DNA of 64,000 nucleotides, taken from PALSA-243 sp963743705 (GTDB lineage Bacteria > Acidobacteriota > Terriglobia > Bryobacterales > Bryobacteraceae). The notes under the pieces were generated by a model. That model worked only from the letters and a program-made list of their open reading frames with translations, searched no databases and was not told the DNA's origin. The DNA lies in the NCBI GenBank assembly GCA_963743705.1, contig CAVUQS010000016.1, positions 92,446 to 156,445 of the forward strand. The letters run 5' to 3'. Position 1 is the first letter of the stretch. Every line of letters starts with the position of its first letter. This document shows, piece by piece, positions 16,533-25,050 of the stretch. The position numbers were made by a program, and so were the translations under genes.

Positions 16533-17363
16533 ATGACACGAATCGAAAGAGCAGCCGGCGTGCTGGCGGCAATGTTGTCGATGGCACTGGGGCTGCACGC
16601 ACAGAACCTCCCCAACATTCCCGCATTCGGCAACGGATGCAACGGTCTGCCTGGCTACACGGCGCTGAAAAACGCGTTGGCCACCGCAACCAGCGCCGAG
16701 AGCAGCGGCCTCAACAATCAAATGTGGGCCACCATCGTCGATCGCGACGGCATCGTTTGCGCGATAGCGTTCTCGGGCGTCAATCGTAGCGCACAGTGGC
16801 CCGGCAGTCGCGTTATTTCGGCGCAAAAGGCAAACACCGCCAACTCGTTCAGTCTGGATTCGTCATCCAGCAGCAACGGCTCTGGCCAGGCCAAAGGGCT
16901 CTCCCTATCCACCGCGAATCTCTATTCGGCGGTTCAGCCGGGCGGCAGCCTGTTCGGCCTGCAGGAAAGCAACCCGGTCAGCACCTTTGTGGCCTACCAA
17001 GGTTCGTCCAGCCAATACGGCACGTCCAACGATCCGATGGTCGGCAACAAGATCGGCGGCGTGAACGTCTTCGGCGGCGGATTGGCCCTCTATAACTCGG
17101 CCAAGCAGGTCGTCGGCGCTGTTGGCGTCAGCGGGGACACTTCGTGCGCGGACCACGATATCTCCTGGCGCGTGCGGCACGCTCTCGGCCTCGACCACCT
17201 TTCCGGCGTCGGCGGCGTCTCCGGCGATGCGATGCGCCCGGATAACATCATTTACGACATCAAGGCGAATCCCAACGGCGGCACGGGAATCAGCGCCGGC
17301 GGTTTCGGGCATCCGACGTGCATTGCCACGGCCGATCCGAGCCTCCTCCCGGCCGTTCAGTAA
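16533..17363 (+). CDS. Secreted HbpS/GlcG-like (DUF336) protein
   Basis: A 276-residue protein with a signal peptide (cleavage near Ala23) and a GlcG/HbpS-like core: LATATSAESSGLNNQMWATIVDRDG resembles the family start, and GGVNVFGGGLALYNSAKQVVGAVGVSGDTSCADHDISWRVR matches the glycine-rich strand and final helix. Family members bind heme or small metabolites, and Streptomyces HbpS works with an oxidative-stress sensor. The long Ser/Gly-rich linker at residues 105-130 is unusual. GGAGAG about six bases upstream supports the start. It stands alone. Confidence 0.75.
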   Translation: MTRIERAAGVLAAMLSMALGLHAQNLPNIPAFGNGCNGLPGYTALKNALATATSAESSGLNNQMWATIVDRDGIVCAIAFSGVNRSAQWPGSRVISAQKANTANSFSLDSSSSSNGSGQAKGLSLSTANLYSAVQPGGSLFGLQESNPVSTFVAYQGSSSQYGTSNDPMVGNKIGGVNVFGGGLALYNSAKQVVGAVGVSGDTSCADHDISWRVRHALGLDHLSGVGGVSGDAMRPDNIIYDIKANPNGGTGISAGGFGHPTCIATADPSLLPAVQ

Positions 17364-17465
17364 GCCGGTTCGCAGTTCAGTGAAACAGGCTGCAGGGGAA
17401 TTCCGGTCCGAAATTGCGCGCCGGTCCCTTGCAGCCAAACCCCAAACCGCAGTATCTTCGATCTC

Positions 17466-18413
17466 GTGACCATCAAGCGCCGCACCGTTCTCACCGCCAT
17501 GTCCGCTGTTGTGGCCGCGCAGGCCCAGCGCAACCGTCCGCCCAATTGGAAACCGAAACTCGGCGTGCTCGCCCAGTACTCGCCATCCAACTTGGAGTTC
17601 ATCAAAGCCCAGGGCTTCACCAGCATGCAGCTCCGGCTCGATCCGAACCAAAGCGATTCCGCGCTGGCTACGATCAAGGAAACCATCCAGCGTTCCGGTC
17701 TCTATGTTTCGTCGCTGGCCGTGGACGGAAACCACATCGACCCCGACCCGGCCAAGCGCGACAAACAGATCGCTCACACCCAGCAGTGCCTGGAGATGTG
17801 CGGTAAGCTCGGCATCCCCAATATCGGTGGCCAATCGGGCACCATCAAAGGCGCGCCGCTGGCGCAGCAGGTGGATGAGATCGTCAAGGTCTACACCGAA
17901 AAATACTTCCCGCTGTGCGAGCGCAACAAAGTTCGCATTCTCTGGGAACCATACGCCGGCGGACCCAACATCGCCACCGGCCCCGTCGGCTGGGAAGCGC
18001 TGTTCAAAGCGTTCCACGATAGCCCGCATGTCGGCTTGCAATTCGATCCGTCGCATCTGGTCTGGCAGTTCATGGACCCGGTTGCCGCCGCGCGCGAGTT
18101 CGCCGCCAAGATTTACGACGTCCACCTGAAGGACACCGAAATCCTCTGGCATATCGTGCACCGCGCGGGCATTCAACCGGTGGATAACTCGCGTTGGTGG
18201 CGCTTCCGCCTGCCCGGCAACGGCTCCGTGGATTGGAAAGGCTTCTTCGCCGTGCTCGCGGAAGTGGGTTATACCGGCGCCATGAATATCGAGCACGAGG
18301 ATGGGTTTTACTATCCGGCCTACGACGGCGCGAACTTCACCGAGAACTACAAGCGCGGCTTCGTCGTGGCGCATGAGTTTCTAAAAACGCTCATCCCGCC
18401 AGTCACGGGATGA
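17466..18413 (+). CDS. Sugar phosphate isomerase/epimerase (AP-endonuclease-type TIM barrel), exported
   Basis: A 315-residue xylose isomerase-like TIM barrel. The N-terminus KRRTVLTAMSAVVAAQAQ looks like a twin-arginine-type or Sec signal. Metal-binding positions typical of the fold can be seen as LWEPYAGGPN, LQFDPSHLVW, VHLKDTEI and MNIEHED. Such proteins in Acidobacteria are usually annotated as sugar phosphate isomerases or inosose-type enzymes. It lies 48 bases before the myo-inositol oxygenase gene on the same strand, so a shared role in inositol or sugar-acid breakdown is possible, but the reaction is not known. Confidence 0.75.
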   Translation: MTIKRRTVLTAMSAVVAAQAQRNRPPNWKPKLGVLAQYSPSNLEFIKAQGFTSMQLRLDPNQSDSALATIKETIQRSGLYVSSLAVDGNHIDPDPAKRDKQIAHTQQCLEMCGKLGIPNIGGQSGTIKGAPLAQQVDEIVKVYTEKYFPLCERNKVRILWEPYAGGPNIATGPVGWEALFKAFHDSPHVGLQFDPSHLVWQFMDPVAAAREFAAKIYDVHLKDTEILWHIVHRAGIQPVDNSRWWRFRLPGNGSVDWKGFFAVLAEVGYTGAMNIEHEDGFYYPAYDGANFTENYKRGFVVAHEFLKTLIPPVTG

Positions 18414-18461
18414 TGACGTCGAGGGCGCGGTAAACCTGTCAAAATAAGAGTTGGTGTTGGT

Positions 18462-19304
18462 ATGACAGAACAACCGTTGCAGCGTCTCGACGATTGGGAT
18501 GATTTCGTAGCTTCGCGCTACCGCGAAGGCAAAACCGAAGAAGAATTCCGCAATTACACGGCTGAAGCCAATCCCGGAGTGGCCGAGTTCTATCGCCAGA
18601 ACCACGCGTATCAAACAGTCGATTTCGTGCGCGCCAAACGCGACGAATATCTCGGCCTGAACCGCAGCAAGAAGAGCATCTGGGAAGCCGCCGAATACCT
18701 GAACACGCTCGTCGACGACAGCGACCCCGATACGGACCTGTCGCAAATCGAGCATCTGACGCAGACGTCCGAAGCCGTCCGCCGCGACGGTCATCCGCGT
18801 TGGTTTGTGCTCGCCGGTTTCATTCACGACCTCGGCAAGACGCTGTGCCTCTACGGCGACCCTCAATGGGCCGTAGTTGGCGATACCTTTCCCGTCGGCT
18901 GCGCGTATTCCAGCGAAGTAGTCTACCCCGAGTACTTCGCCGCCAACCCCGATAGCCGCGTTCCCGAATATAAGACGGAATACGGAATCTACGAGCCGCA
19001 CTGCGGCCTGGATAACGTAATGCTCTCCTGGGGCCACGACGAGTACATCTACCGGGTGACTCGCGACTACCTGCCGGAGCCGGCGCAGTATATGTTGCGC
19101 TATCACTCCTTCTACGCCGCGCACCGTCACTGCGCTTACCGTCATCTGATGAACCAGCACGACGAGGAGATGTTCTCGTGGGTGCGCAAGTTCAATCCCT
19201 ACGACCTCTACTCGAAAAGCGCAGAGCGGCCGAATCTCAAAGAACTGCGGCCTTACTACGAAGACCTGGTGGCCGAATTCTTCCCCGCGCAGCTCGCCTG
19301 GTAG
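18462..19304 (+). CDS. Inositol oxygenase (MIOX) family protein
   Basis: A 280-residue member of the myo-inositol oxygenase family, which converts myo-inositol to D-glucuronate with O2 at a di-iron site. The signature histidines and aspartates are visible: GFIHDLGK near residue 122, GHDEYIY near 188, and YHSFYAAHRHCAY near 213-226, plus the VGDTFPVGC substrate loop. The length matches the eukaryotic enzyme. MIOX is best known from animals and plants, and bacterial copies are patchy. The upstream neighbour is a TIM-barrel isomerase. Confidence 0.88.
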   Translation: MTEQPLQRLDDWDDFVASRYREGKTEEEFRNYTAEANPGVAEFYRQNHAYQTVDFVRAKRDEYLGLNRSKKSIWEAAEYLNTLVDDSDPDTDLSQIEHLTQTSEAVRRDGHPRWFVLAGFIHDLGKTLCLYGDPQWAVVGDTFPVGCAYSSEVVYPEYFAANPDSRVPEYKTEYGIYEPHCGLDNVMLSWGHDEYIYRVTRDYLPEPAQYMLRYHSFYAAHRHCAYRHLMNQHDEEMFSWVRKFNPYDLYSKSAERPNLKELRPYYEDLVAEFFPAQLAW

Positions 19305-19366
19305 GCTTTGCCTGCCCCGTAACGCCGGGCACATTCATGCTCCAAGCCATTTGTTAGACTGGCCCT

Positions 19367-20485
19367 GTGGCTCAGGCGGATTTCGTCGTCCTCATTCCCG
19401 CATATAAGCCCGGCCCCGATTTCACCGGGCTCATCGCCGATCTCATCCGTCTCGGCATCAAGCGCATCACGGTGGTCGATGACGGCAGCGGACCCTGGTT
19501 CCGCGCGCGTTTCGATGAAGCCGCCGCTTACCCGCAAATTCGCGTCGTCCGCCACGCCATCAACCTGGGCAAAGGCGCGGCGCTCAAGACCGGCATCAAC
19601 GCCATCCTCTGCGATTATCCGGACACGCCCGTCGTCGTCACCGCCGACGCCGATGGACAGCACGCCGCCGATGACATCGTAGCCGTAGCCCAAACCGCTG
19701 CGGCCAACCCGGGCGCGCTGGTACTCGGCTCGCGCGTGTTTGCGACGGACGTGCCGCTGCGCAGCAGGCTCGGCAACAACGCCACCAAAATCGTTCTGCG
19801 CATTGTCGCCGGACAAAAGCTATCCGACACTCAAACCGGGCTCCGCGCCATTCCCGCGCATCTCTTGCCCGAGCTGTTGAAAATCCCTTCGCAGGGTTAC
19901 GAATTCGAGCTCGACATGCTGCTGCTCAGCCGCAATAAGCGTCTGCGTATTCTGGAAAAGCCCATCCGCACCATCTATCTCGATGGCAACTCATCGTCGC
20001 ACTTCAATCCGCTGCTCGATTCCATGCGGATTTACTTCGTGCTGCTGCGCTTCGCCATGATTTCGATGTGCACCGCGGTGCTCGATAATCTCCTCTTCAG
20101 CGCCTGGTACGTCTACACCGGCAACAAAGCCGCCAGCCAGATCGTGGGCCGCCTGGGCGCCATGACGTTCAACTTCGCCACCGTCAAGCGCATGGTGTTT
20201 AATTCGCGCGGGCGCGTGCTGCGCGAGTTTCTGCAATATGCGGCGCTGGTGGCGGTTTCGGGAACCATCTCTTACGGCATGATCGTGCTTTTCACCAGCC
20301 GTCTCGGCATGGGAGTGCTGAAAGCCAAACTGCTCGCCGAAGGCATTCTGTTCCTGGCGAATTTCCTGGTGCAGCGCGACATCATCTTCACCGGCGGCCA
20401 GGAGCCAGCCGCGCAGGAAGCCGTGCCAGCCACCGAATCGGCCGCGGCCGCGCCCGCCAGTCCCGAGTCCGATCTGCCGCGATGA
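19367..20485 (+). CDS. GT2 glycosyltransferase fused to a GtrA-type membrane domain
   Basis: Residues 1-230 form a GT-A fold glycosyltransferase family 2 domain (VVLIPAYKPG, VVDDGS, TADADGQH with the DxD-like metal site, and RLGNNATKIV...SDTQTGLRAIP), close to polyprenyl-phosphate sugar transferases. Residues 235-355 carry about four membrane helices of the GtrA type (FAMISMCTAVLDNLLFSA, then a helix after REFLQY), which move lipid-linked sugars across the membrane. The tail is Ala/Pro/Glu-rich. The GTG start has no strong binding site. It overlaps the next gene by four bases and heads a five-gene operon. Confidence 0.88.
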   Translation: MAQADFVVLIPAYKPGPDFTGLIADLIRLGIKRITVVDDGSGPWFRARFDEAAAYPQIRVVRHAINLGKGAALKTGINAILCDYPDTPVVVTADADGQHAADDIVAVAQTAAANPGALVLGSRVFATDVPLRSRLGNNATKIVLRIVAGQKLSDTQTGLRAIPAHLLPELLKIPSQGYEFELDMLLLSRNKRLRILEKPIRTIYLDGNSSSHFNPLLDSMRIYFVLLRFAMISMCTAVLDNLLFSAWYVYTGNKAASQIVGRLGAMTFNFATVKRMVFNSRGRVLREFLQYAALVAVSGTISYGMIVLFTSRLGMGVLKAKLLAEGILFLANFLVQRDIIFTGGQEPAAQEAVPATESAAAAPASPESDLPR

Positions 20486-21264
20486 ACGGCGTCCTGCAGC
20501 ACGGCAACCTCAAAGGTCTGGAAATCGGCTCCGCCGAATGGTTCGCGGCGCAGCGCGCCATGATCGACGCCAAACCCGCCGTCAAGCGCTGCTACGATCT
20601 TTGGTACAGCATGCTGCTCGCCGACGCCGATAGCGTTCCTCCCGAATACCGGGCATATGCCGTGGTCGAAATCGGCAGCGGGTCGAGCTTCATCCGCGAA
20701 CGCCGCCCCGAAATCATCACGTCCGATGTGACGCCCGGCAACGCCGATCTCGCGCTTGATGGGCGCGCGCTTCCGTTCCGCGAAAATTCCGTGCGCGCGC
20801 TTCTGCTGACTCACGTCTTCCACCACATCCCCGACGTCGCCGGCTTTCTGCGCGAAGCCGAACGCGTGCTCGTGCCCGGCGGCGTCATTTCCATGGTGGA
20901 TGAGACCCACACGCCCTTCGCCCGCTTCTTCTTCTCGGTGTTTCATCCCGAGCCTTACAACGACCGCGCAGCCGAATGGAGCTTTCCGCCCGGCCATTCG
21001 ATGCTCGATTCCAACCAGGCGCTTTCGTGGATGGTGTTCTTCCGCGACCGCGCGCGCCTCGCCAAAACCGCGCCTCAGCTTCGGCTCGAGCAGTGGAACT
21101 ACCTGCCGTGGTTTTCGTATCTGCTCTCGGGCGGTGTCAATCTGCGCAGTTTTATTCCGCGGCCACTGGCCGGCGTATTCCGCGGCCTCGACCGCGCGCT
21201 TCAGCCGATCGACGGACTCTTCGCCATCCACTGGCGCCTCACCGTCCGGAAAGCCCGTGCCTGA
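20482..21264 (+). CDS. Class I SAM-dependent methyltransferase
   Basis: A 260-residue Methyltransf_11-type protein. The SAM site is VVEIGSGSSF (about residues 55-64), followed by SDVTPGNADLALDGRALPF and LTHVFHHIPDVAGFLREAERVLVPGG. The C-terminal 90 residues contain aromatic, partly hydrophobic stretches (FARFFFSVFHPEPY, YLPWFSYLLSGG), which suggest a lipid-linked or membrane-bound substrate. It overlaps both neighbours, so it belongs to the same pathway as the GT2-GtrA protein and the GMC oxidoreductase. Confidence 0.85.
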   Translation: MNGVLQHGNLKGLEIGSAEWFAAQRAMIDAKPAVKRCYDLWYSMLLADADSVPPEYRAYAVVEIGSGSSFIRERRPEIITSDVTPGNADLALDGRALPFRENSVRALLLTHVFHHIPDVAGFLREAERVLVPGGVISMVDETHTPFARFFFSVFHPEPYNDRAAEWSFPPGHSMLDSNQALSWMVFFRDRARLAKTAPQLRLEQWNYLPWFSYLLSGGVNLRSFIPRPLAGVFRGLDRALQPIDGLFAIHWRLTVRKARA

Positions 21265-21661
21265 CCAGAACCAGGCGCTGGCCGAAGAAGCCCGCCACCT
21301 TCACGCCTGCTTGTTCCACCGCCCCGCGGATGACACCGTAATCACCCGCTATCAGGCCGCGCACCGCGAGTTATTCCCCAACGATGAGTCATCGCCGCTG
21401 GTCGAGAAAATCGTGGCTCATCACCTCGATGCCGAAGCCATCGAGTTCGCGCTTCGCCGCCGCGGCAAAGGCTGCGAATTGACACGCAAACTGCAAATCG
21501 TAAGCTATCTGCAGGAAGCGCGTTCGGAATATCTCGCGGAGTTCGTCAACTTCAAAAGATCTCGCCCTCGCGCGTGGATCGCTCTCGCCGCTGCGACCCT
21601 CGGCGCCCTGTGGAAACGATGCAAAGGCGAGTATTCGATCCGCCGCCATGGATTGCTTTGA
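21257..21661 (+). CDS. Small conserved-looking protein of unknown function in the glycolipid-type operon
   Basis: A 134-residue protein starting at GTG within the end of the methyltransferase gene and overlapping the next gene by 14 bases. Residues 1-95 are helical and charged (AEEARHLHACLFHRP, then VEKIVAHHLDAEAIEFALRR). A single hydrophobic segment near residues 110-122 (WIALAAATLGALW) may touch the membrane. I recognise no family. The double overlap and reading direction argue for a real gene. Confidence 0.6.
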   Translation: MPDQNQALAEEARHLHACLFHRPADDTVITRYQAAHRELFPNDESSPLVEKIVAHHLDAEAIEFALRRRGKGCELTRKLQIVSYLQEARSEYLAEFVNFKRSRPRAWIALAAATLGALWKRCKGEYSIRRHGLL

Positions 21662-23225
21662 TCTGATCGTGGTGGGCTCCGGCCCCGGCGCCGCCTTCGC
21701 CGCCTACGGCGCGCGCGGCCGCGGCATCCTCATGCTCGACGCCGGCCACGACGCTCCGGCTCTTCCCGAGTTGCGTGGTAACCTCTACCAACTCCGCCAA
21801 AGCGCATCCGACCTCTTCCCTTCCCTGATCGGCGAGCGCTTCGAGAGCTTGCACAACCTGGCGAATCCGGCCATCAGCCTCAAGCTCAAATCGCCCGGAA
21901 CGTCGTACATCGCGCGCGATTGGCGACGCGCCTCGCCGGTGGCCGCCGATAAGTTCGAAGGCGCAATTTCGCTCGCCAAAGGCGGCCTCGCCAATGCCTG
22001 GGGCGCGGGCGTCTACCGGTTCAGCGACCGCGATCTGGCGGGCTTCCCCATCTCGCAATTCGACCTGAGTCCCTTCTACGACGAGTTGACGGCGCACATT
22101 GGCATCAGTGGCGCGAACGACGATCTCACCAGGTACTTCGAACGCGACGAAGCGTTGCAGCCGCCGCTGCGTCTCTCCGCATTCTTCGCCAAGCTGCTCG
22201 ATCGATACGAGCGCCGCCGCTCCCTGTTCGAGCGTGAGCGCGTCTTTCTCGGCCACCCGCGTCTCGCCGTGCTGACCGAGCCGCACAAAGGCCGCGACGC
22301 CTACGAGTATTCCAATCTCGAATTCTTCCGCTCGCGCGACCCCGCCATCTACACGCCCACCTACACTGTGGACGAAATGATTCGCGCGGGCGCCATCGAT
22401 TACCGCGCCGGCCATCTGGTGACCCACTACCGCGAAGGCAGAGACGGCGTCGAAGTCTACTCGCGCAACCTCATGACCGGCGCGGAAGAGATGCATCGCG
22501 GACGTCAATTGCTGCTCGGCGCGGGCGCGCTAAACACCGCGCGCATCGTACTTGAGTCGAACCGCGATTACGAGGCGCGCCTCCCCGTGCTCGACAACCC
22601 CATGGCGTGCATCCCGTTCTTTCAGCTCTCGCGCGTCGGCGCCGCGCTCGCAACCAGCGATACGTCACTCGCCCAACTCAACCTCATCGCTGAGGACGAA
22701 GAATGGGAAGCGCCGCTGCAGGCTTCGCTCTACGGAACTACCGGGCCTCTGCGGTCAGACGTCGTCTTCTCGCTTCCGCTTTCCATCCGCGCCAACCTCG
22801 CCTGGACCAAATATCTCGCGCCAGCCATGGGCCTGCTGATGTTGTTCTACCCAGGCCGCGCGGGCGATGCGAGCTACGTGCGCTTGCGGCCGTCCGGCGA
22901 ACTCGAAGCCGAATTCGCACCCGAGCTGCCGCACGCCATCGAACGCCGCCTGATCCGCCTGCTGCGTAAGATGGGCTACGTGACCCATCCGGCTCTGACC
23001 CAGCGCCCCGGCAGCGGCGCGGGTCTCCACTACGCCGGAACGCTGCCGATGCGCGATATGCCCGCGCGCTATGAGACCGATTCGGCCGGCCTGCTTTCGG
23101 GAACGCGGCGCGTCTATATCGTCGATGGAGCCTGTTTCTCGCGCCTGCCGGCCAAGAACCTGACGTTCACCATCATGGCCAACGCGCTACGCATCGGCCG
23201 CGCTCGCGCCGCGGAGCGCATGTGA
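21648..23225 (+). CDS. GMC-type FAD-dependent oxidoreductase
   Basis: A 525-residue flavoprotein. The N-terminal dinucleotide fold is LIVVGSGPGAAFAAYGA (residues 6-22) with MLDAGHD as the ribose-binding acidic end. Glycine-rich LAKGGLANAWGAGVY sits where GMC enzymes bind FAD, and the C-terminal segment GSGAGLHYAGTLPM...VYIVDGACFSRLPAKNLTFTIMANALRIG is the GMC_oxred_C active-site region, with the histidine in LHYAGT. The substrate is unknown; the family oxidises alcohols of sugars, sterols or lipids. Neighbours suggest oxidation of a lipid-linked intermediate. Confidence 0.85.
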   Translation: MDCFDLIVVGSGPGAAFAAYGARGRGILMLDAGHDAPALPELRGNLYQLRQSASDLFPSLIGERFESLHNLANPAISLKLKSPGTSYIARDWRRASPVAADKFEGAISLAKGGLANAWGAGVYRFSDRDLAGFPISQFDLSPFYDELTAHIGISGANDDLTRYFERDEALQPPLRLSAFFAKLLDRYERRRSLFERERVFLGHPRLAVLTEPHKGRDAYEYSNLEFFRSRDPAIYTPTYTVDEMIRAGAIDYRAGHLVTHYREGRDGVEVYSRNLMTGAEEMHRGRQLLLGAGALNTARIVLESNRDYEARLPVLDNPMACIPFFQLSRVGAALATSDTSLAQLNLIAEDEEWEAPLQASLYGTTGPLRSDVVFSLPLSIRANLAWTKYLAPAMGLLMLFYPGRAGDASYVRLRPSGELEAEFAPELPHAIERRLIRLLRKMGYVTHPALTQRPGSGAGLHYAGTLPMRDMPARYETDSAGLLSGTRRVYIVDGACFSRLPAKNLTFTIMANALRIGRARAAERM

Positions 23226-24007
23226 AGGTCTTCATCACCGGCATCGGCGGTTTTCTTGGACGCTCGCTGGCCGGGCATTTGAAGGCTCGCGGACACGTGG
23301 TCGAAGGGTCCACGCGCCGCGAAATGGAACTCGGCCATCCCTTCGATTCCACCGTTTTCGAAGGACAGGACGCCCTGATCCATTGCGCGCACGATTTCAC
23401 GCCCGGCGCGCACGACTCCAACATCGTCGGCACAACCGCGTGGATGGAAACCGCGGCCAGCCTCGGCGTCCGCCAACAGATCTTTCTCAGTTCGTACTCC
23501 GCGCGCGCCGATGCCGCGTCCGAATACGGCCGCACGAAGCACGAACTCGAAAACCGATTCCTGAAACGTGACTACGCCGTACTGCGGCCCGGATTAGTTA
23601 TCGGGCCAGGCGGCCTGTTTCAGCGCCAGCGCACAGCATTGCTGCGAACTCCTCTTGTCCCGATGTTAGGCGGAGGCGCGCAGCCCGTAGCGGCCATCGC
23701 ACTCGAAGATTTCCTGGCCGCGGCCACCGTAATCCTGGAAGAAAATCGCACCGGCGCATACAACCTCTTCTATGAACCGATGCCCACCTACCGCGAGTTT
23801 GCCAGCCGCGTGCGCGCCGGCAAACCGACGCTGTTCCTGCCCATCCCCGCGGGCATCGCGCTGGCTTTGACCCGTTCCGCCGAAGCGCTCCACTTGCCAA
23901 TTCCCGTAAAATCGGGCCAAATTCGCGCGCTCGCGGCGAACGAAAGCTCGCCATGGCACTCCAGCCTCTCCGAGCTAGGTTTGCGGCAAACTGATCTTAA
24001 GTTGTAA
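23222..24007 (+). CDS. NAD-dependent epimerase/dehydratase (extended SDR)
   Basis: A 261-residue short-chain dehydrogenase of the extended type. It has the Rossmann motif FITGIGGFLGRSLAGHL (TGxxGFxG), the IHCAHDF segment, the catalytic-type YGRTKHELE (YxxxK near residue 101) and VLRPGLVIGPGG. The GTG start overlaps the GMC oxidoreductase stop by four bases. It closes the operon. Reduction or epimerisation of the product of the preceding oxidoreductase is a natural pairing, but not shown. Confidence 0.85.
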   Translation: MKVFITGIGGFLGRSLAGHLKARGHVVEGSTRREMELGHPFDSTVFEGQDALIHCAHDFTPGAHDSNIVGTTAWMETAASLGVRQQIFLSSYSARADAASEYGRTKHELENRFLKRDYAVLRPGLVIGPGGLFQRQRTALLRTPLVPMLGGGAQPVAAIALEDFLAAATVILEENRTGAYNLFYEPMPTYREFASRVRAGKPTLFLPIPAGIALALTRSAEALHLPIPVKSGQIRALAANESSPWHSSLSELGLRQTDLKL

Positions 24008-24108
24008 TTGATCAGAAAAAATTGCGGGAGTGCTACAGACTCACCGAGGAAGAGGTGTCGCAATTGCTCTCGTTCGGGGGCGCCACGATGGACGATCCTA
24101 TCCCGTAA
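24001..24108 (+). other. Possible small open frame or gene remnant
   Basis: The frame is open from just after a stop at 23998-24000, and has a coherent amphipathic composition (LRECYRLTEEEVSQLLSFGG, then ATMDDPIP). The only initiation codon is TTG at 24022, giving 28 residues, and no ribosome binding site is evident. It could be a fragment of a helix-turn-helix-like protein or chance. Confidence 0.25.
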
Positions 24109-24110
24109 AG

Positions 24111-24857
24111 TTAGTTCTGAACCGGCATCCTTTCCGCATGGTCAATAATGAGAACTGGCACGTCCCGTCTCCTCGATTCCACCCGTAGCCCGAGTTGCTC
24201 ACGCAGGCCACGCGCCGTAACAGCCGGGAAGTCTTCCTGAGGAATGGTCCCGTATACCCCGAGGTCGAGCATGAAATCGTAGCGTCCTTCCAGTCCGGTT
24301 TCGTTCAGAACCACTGCCCGTAAAGCATTCGTCAGGGAATCCGCAAATTGAGAGAGCGTCGCTTTGTCAGCCACCACCTTGTTCACGATTTCATAATGCA
24401 CCCCTCCCCTGCCTGTTTCGGCTGAGGGTTTGACCTTTGGACCGCCATTATCCGCGACGAGCACGAAGACGGTCATTTCTCGTGTCTCCCGGCGCAGTTT
24501 CATCTGGAAACGCTCCGCCAGGAGTGGTTGGAGCATTAGCCGAAGCTCCTCTTCGGGCACAGGGCCTGCGCTCTTGGCCGCGATGAGAAATCGGTCCGAG
24601 TCCAGCCAACCTGGTCCTAGGACCTGATCAGTCTGAACGTGATAGGCCCATTTTATTGCGGAACGCAGGCGGATATTCCGCATCGTCAAGCTTGAGGGCG
24701 CAACGTCGATAACTTCATTTCCCCGCGCGGGTCCTTCGTTCGTCCCAATCGTATCCACTTTGACTGACGCCACGTCGAACGCAGGGATCTTGGCGGGCTG
24801 AGCGAAAGCTGTGGACAGGATCAGCGGCAAAACGGAAAAGTATTCACTTGTAATCAT
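24111..24857 (-). CDS. TIGR03435 (DUF3738) secreted protein
   Basis: A 248-residue member of the TIGR03435 family, which is expanded mainly in soil Acidobacteria and has no known function. Family marks are FDVASVK after the signal peptide, IRLRSAIKWAYHV, GPGWLDSDRFLIAAK, ERFQMKLRRETREMTVFVLV, the GLEGRYDFMLDL segment and the C-terminal LIIDHAERMP. The signal peptide is MITSEYFSVLPLILSTAFAQ. This copy is shorter than the second one at 33-34 kb because the middle insert is missing. The start overlaps the stop of a small upstream frame judged unlikely to be a gene. Confidence 0.85.
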   Translation of the reverse strand: MITSEYFSVLPLILSTAFAQPAKIPAFDVASVKVDTIGTNEGPARGNEVIDVAPSSLTMRNIRLRSAIKWAYHVQTDQVLGPGWLDSDRFLIAAKSAGPVPEEELRLMLQPLLAERFQMKLRRETREMTVFVLVADNGGPKVKPSAETGRGGVHYEIVNKVVADKATLSQFADSLTNALRAVVLNETGLEGRYDFMLDLGVYGTIPQEDFPAVTARGLREQLGLRVESRRRDVPVLIIDHAERMPVQN

Positions 24858-25050
24858 GTTATTAGACCTCTACAGGCAACCTCGCACAGGCCATCCCCCG
24901 GCTGTGCGTATTTCGTCGAATAGATCTCCCAGTAGTGCGACGCTGTTCCCATGAGGTACGTGCAAGCAAAATATCCAGCCTGCATGTTGCTCGATCCTCG
25001 CCGTTGCATGGGTTGCCCCAAAACGCGGCTGAATTGTGGGGAAAAGTTCC

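Noticed and set aside
16905..18374. Open frame of 489 codons on the - strand
   Set aside because: It covers parts of two well-supported genes on the other strand and resembles no protein family.
18391..18413. Perfect 8-base inverted repeat at the end of the TIM-barrel isomerase gene
   Set aside because: It lies within the coding end and has no T run after it, so a terminator call is not justified.
24854..25009. Frame of 51 codons whose stop overlaps the start of the TIGR03435 gene
   Set aside because: The ATGA overlap is tempting and the peptide is fairly coherent, but there is no signal peptide, family match or clear ribosome binding site, and it may be chance.
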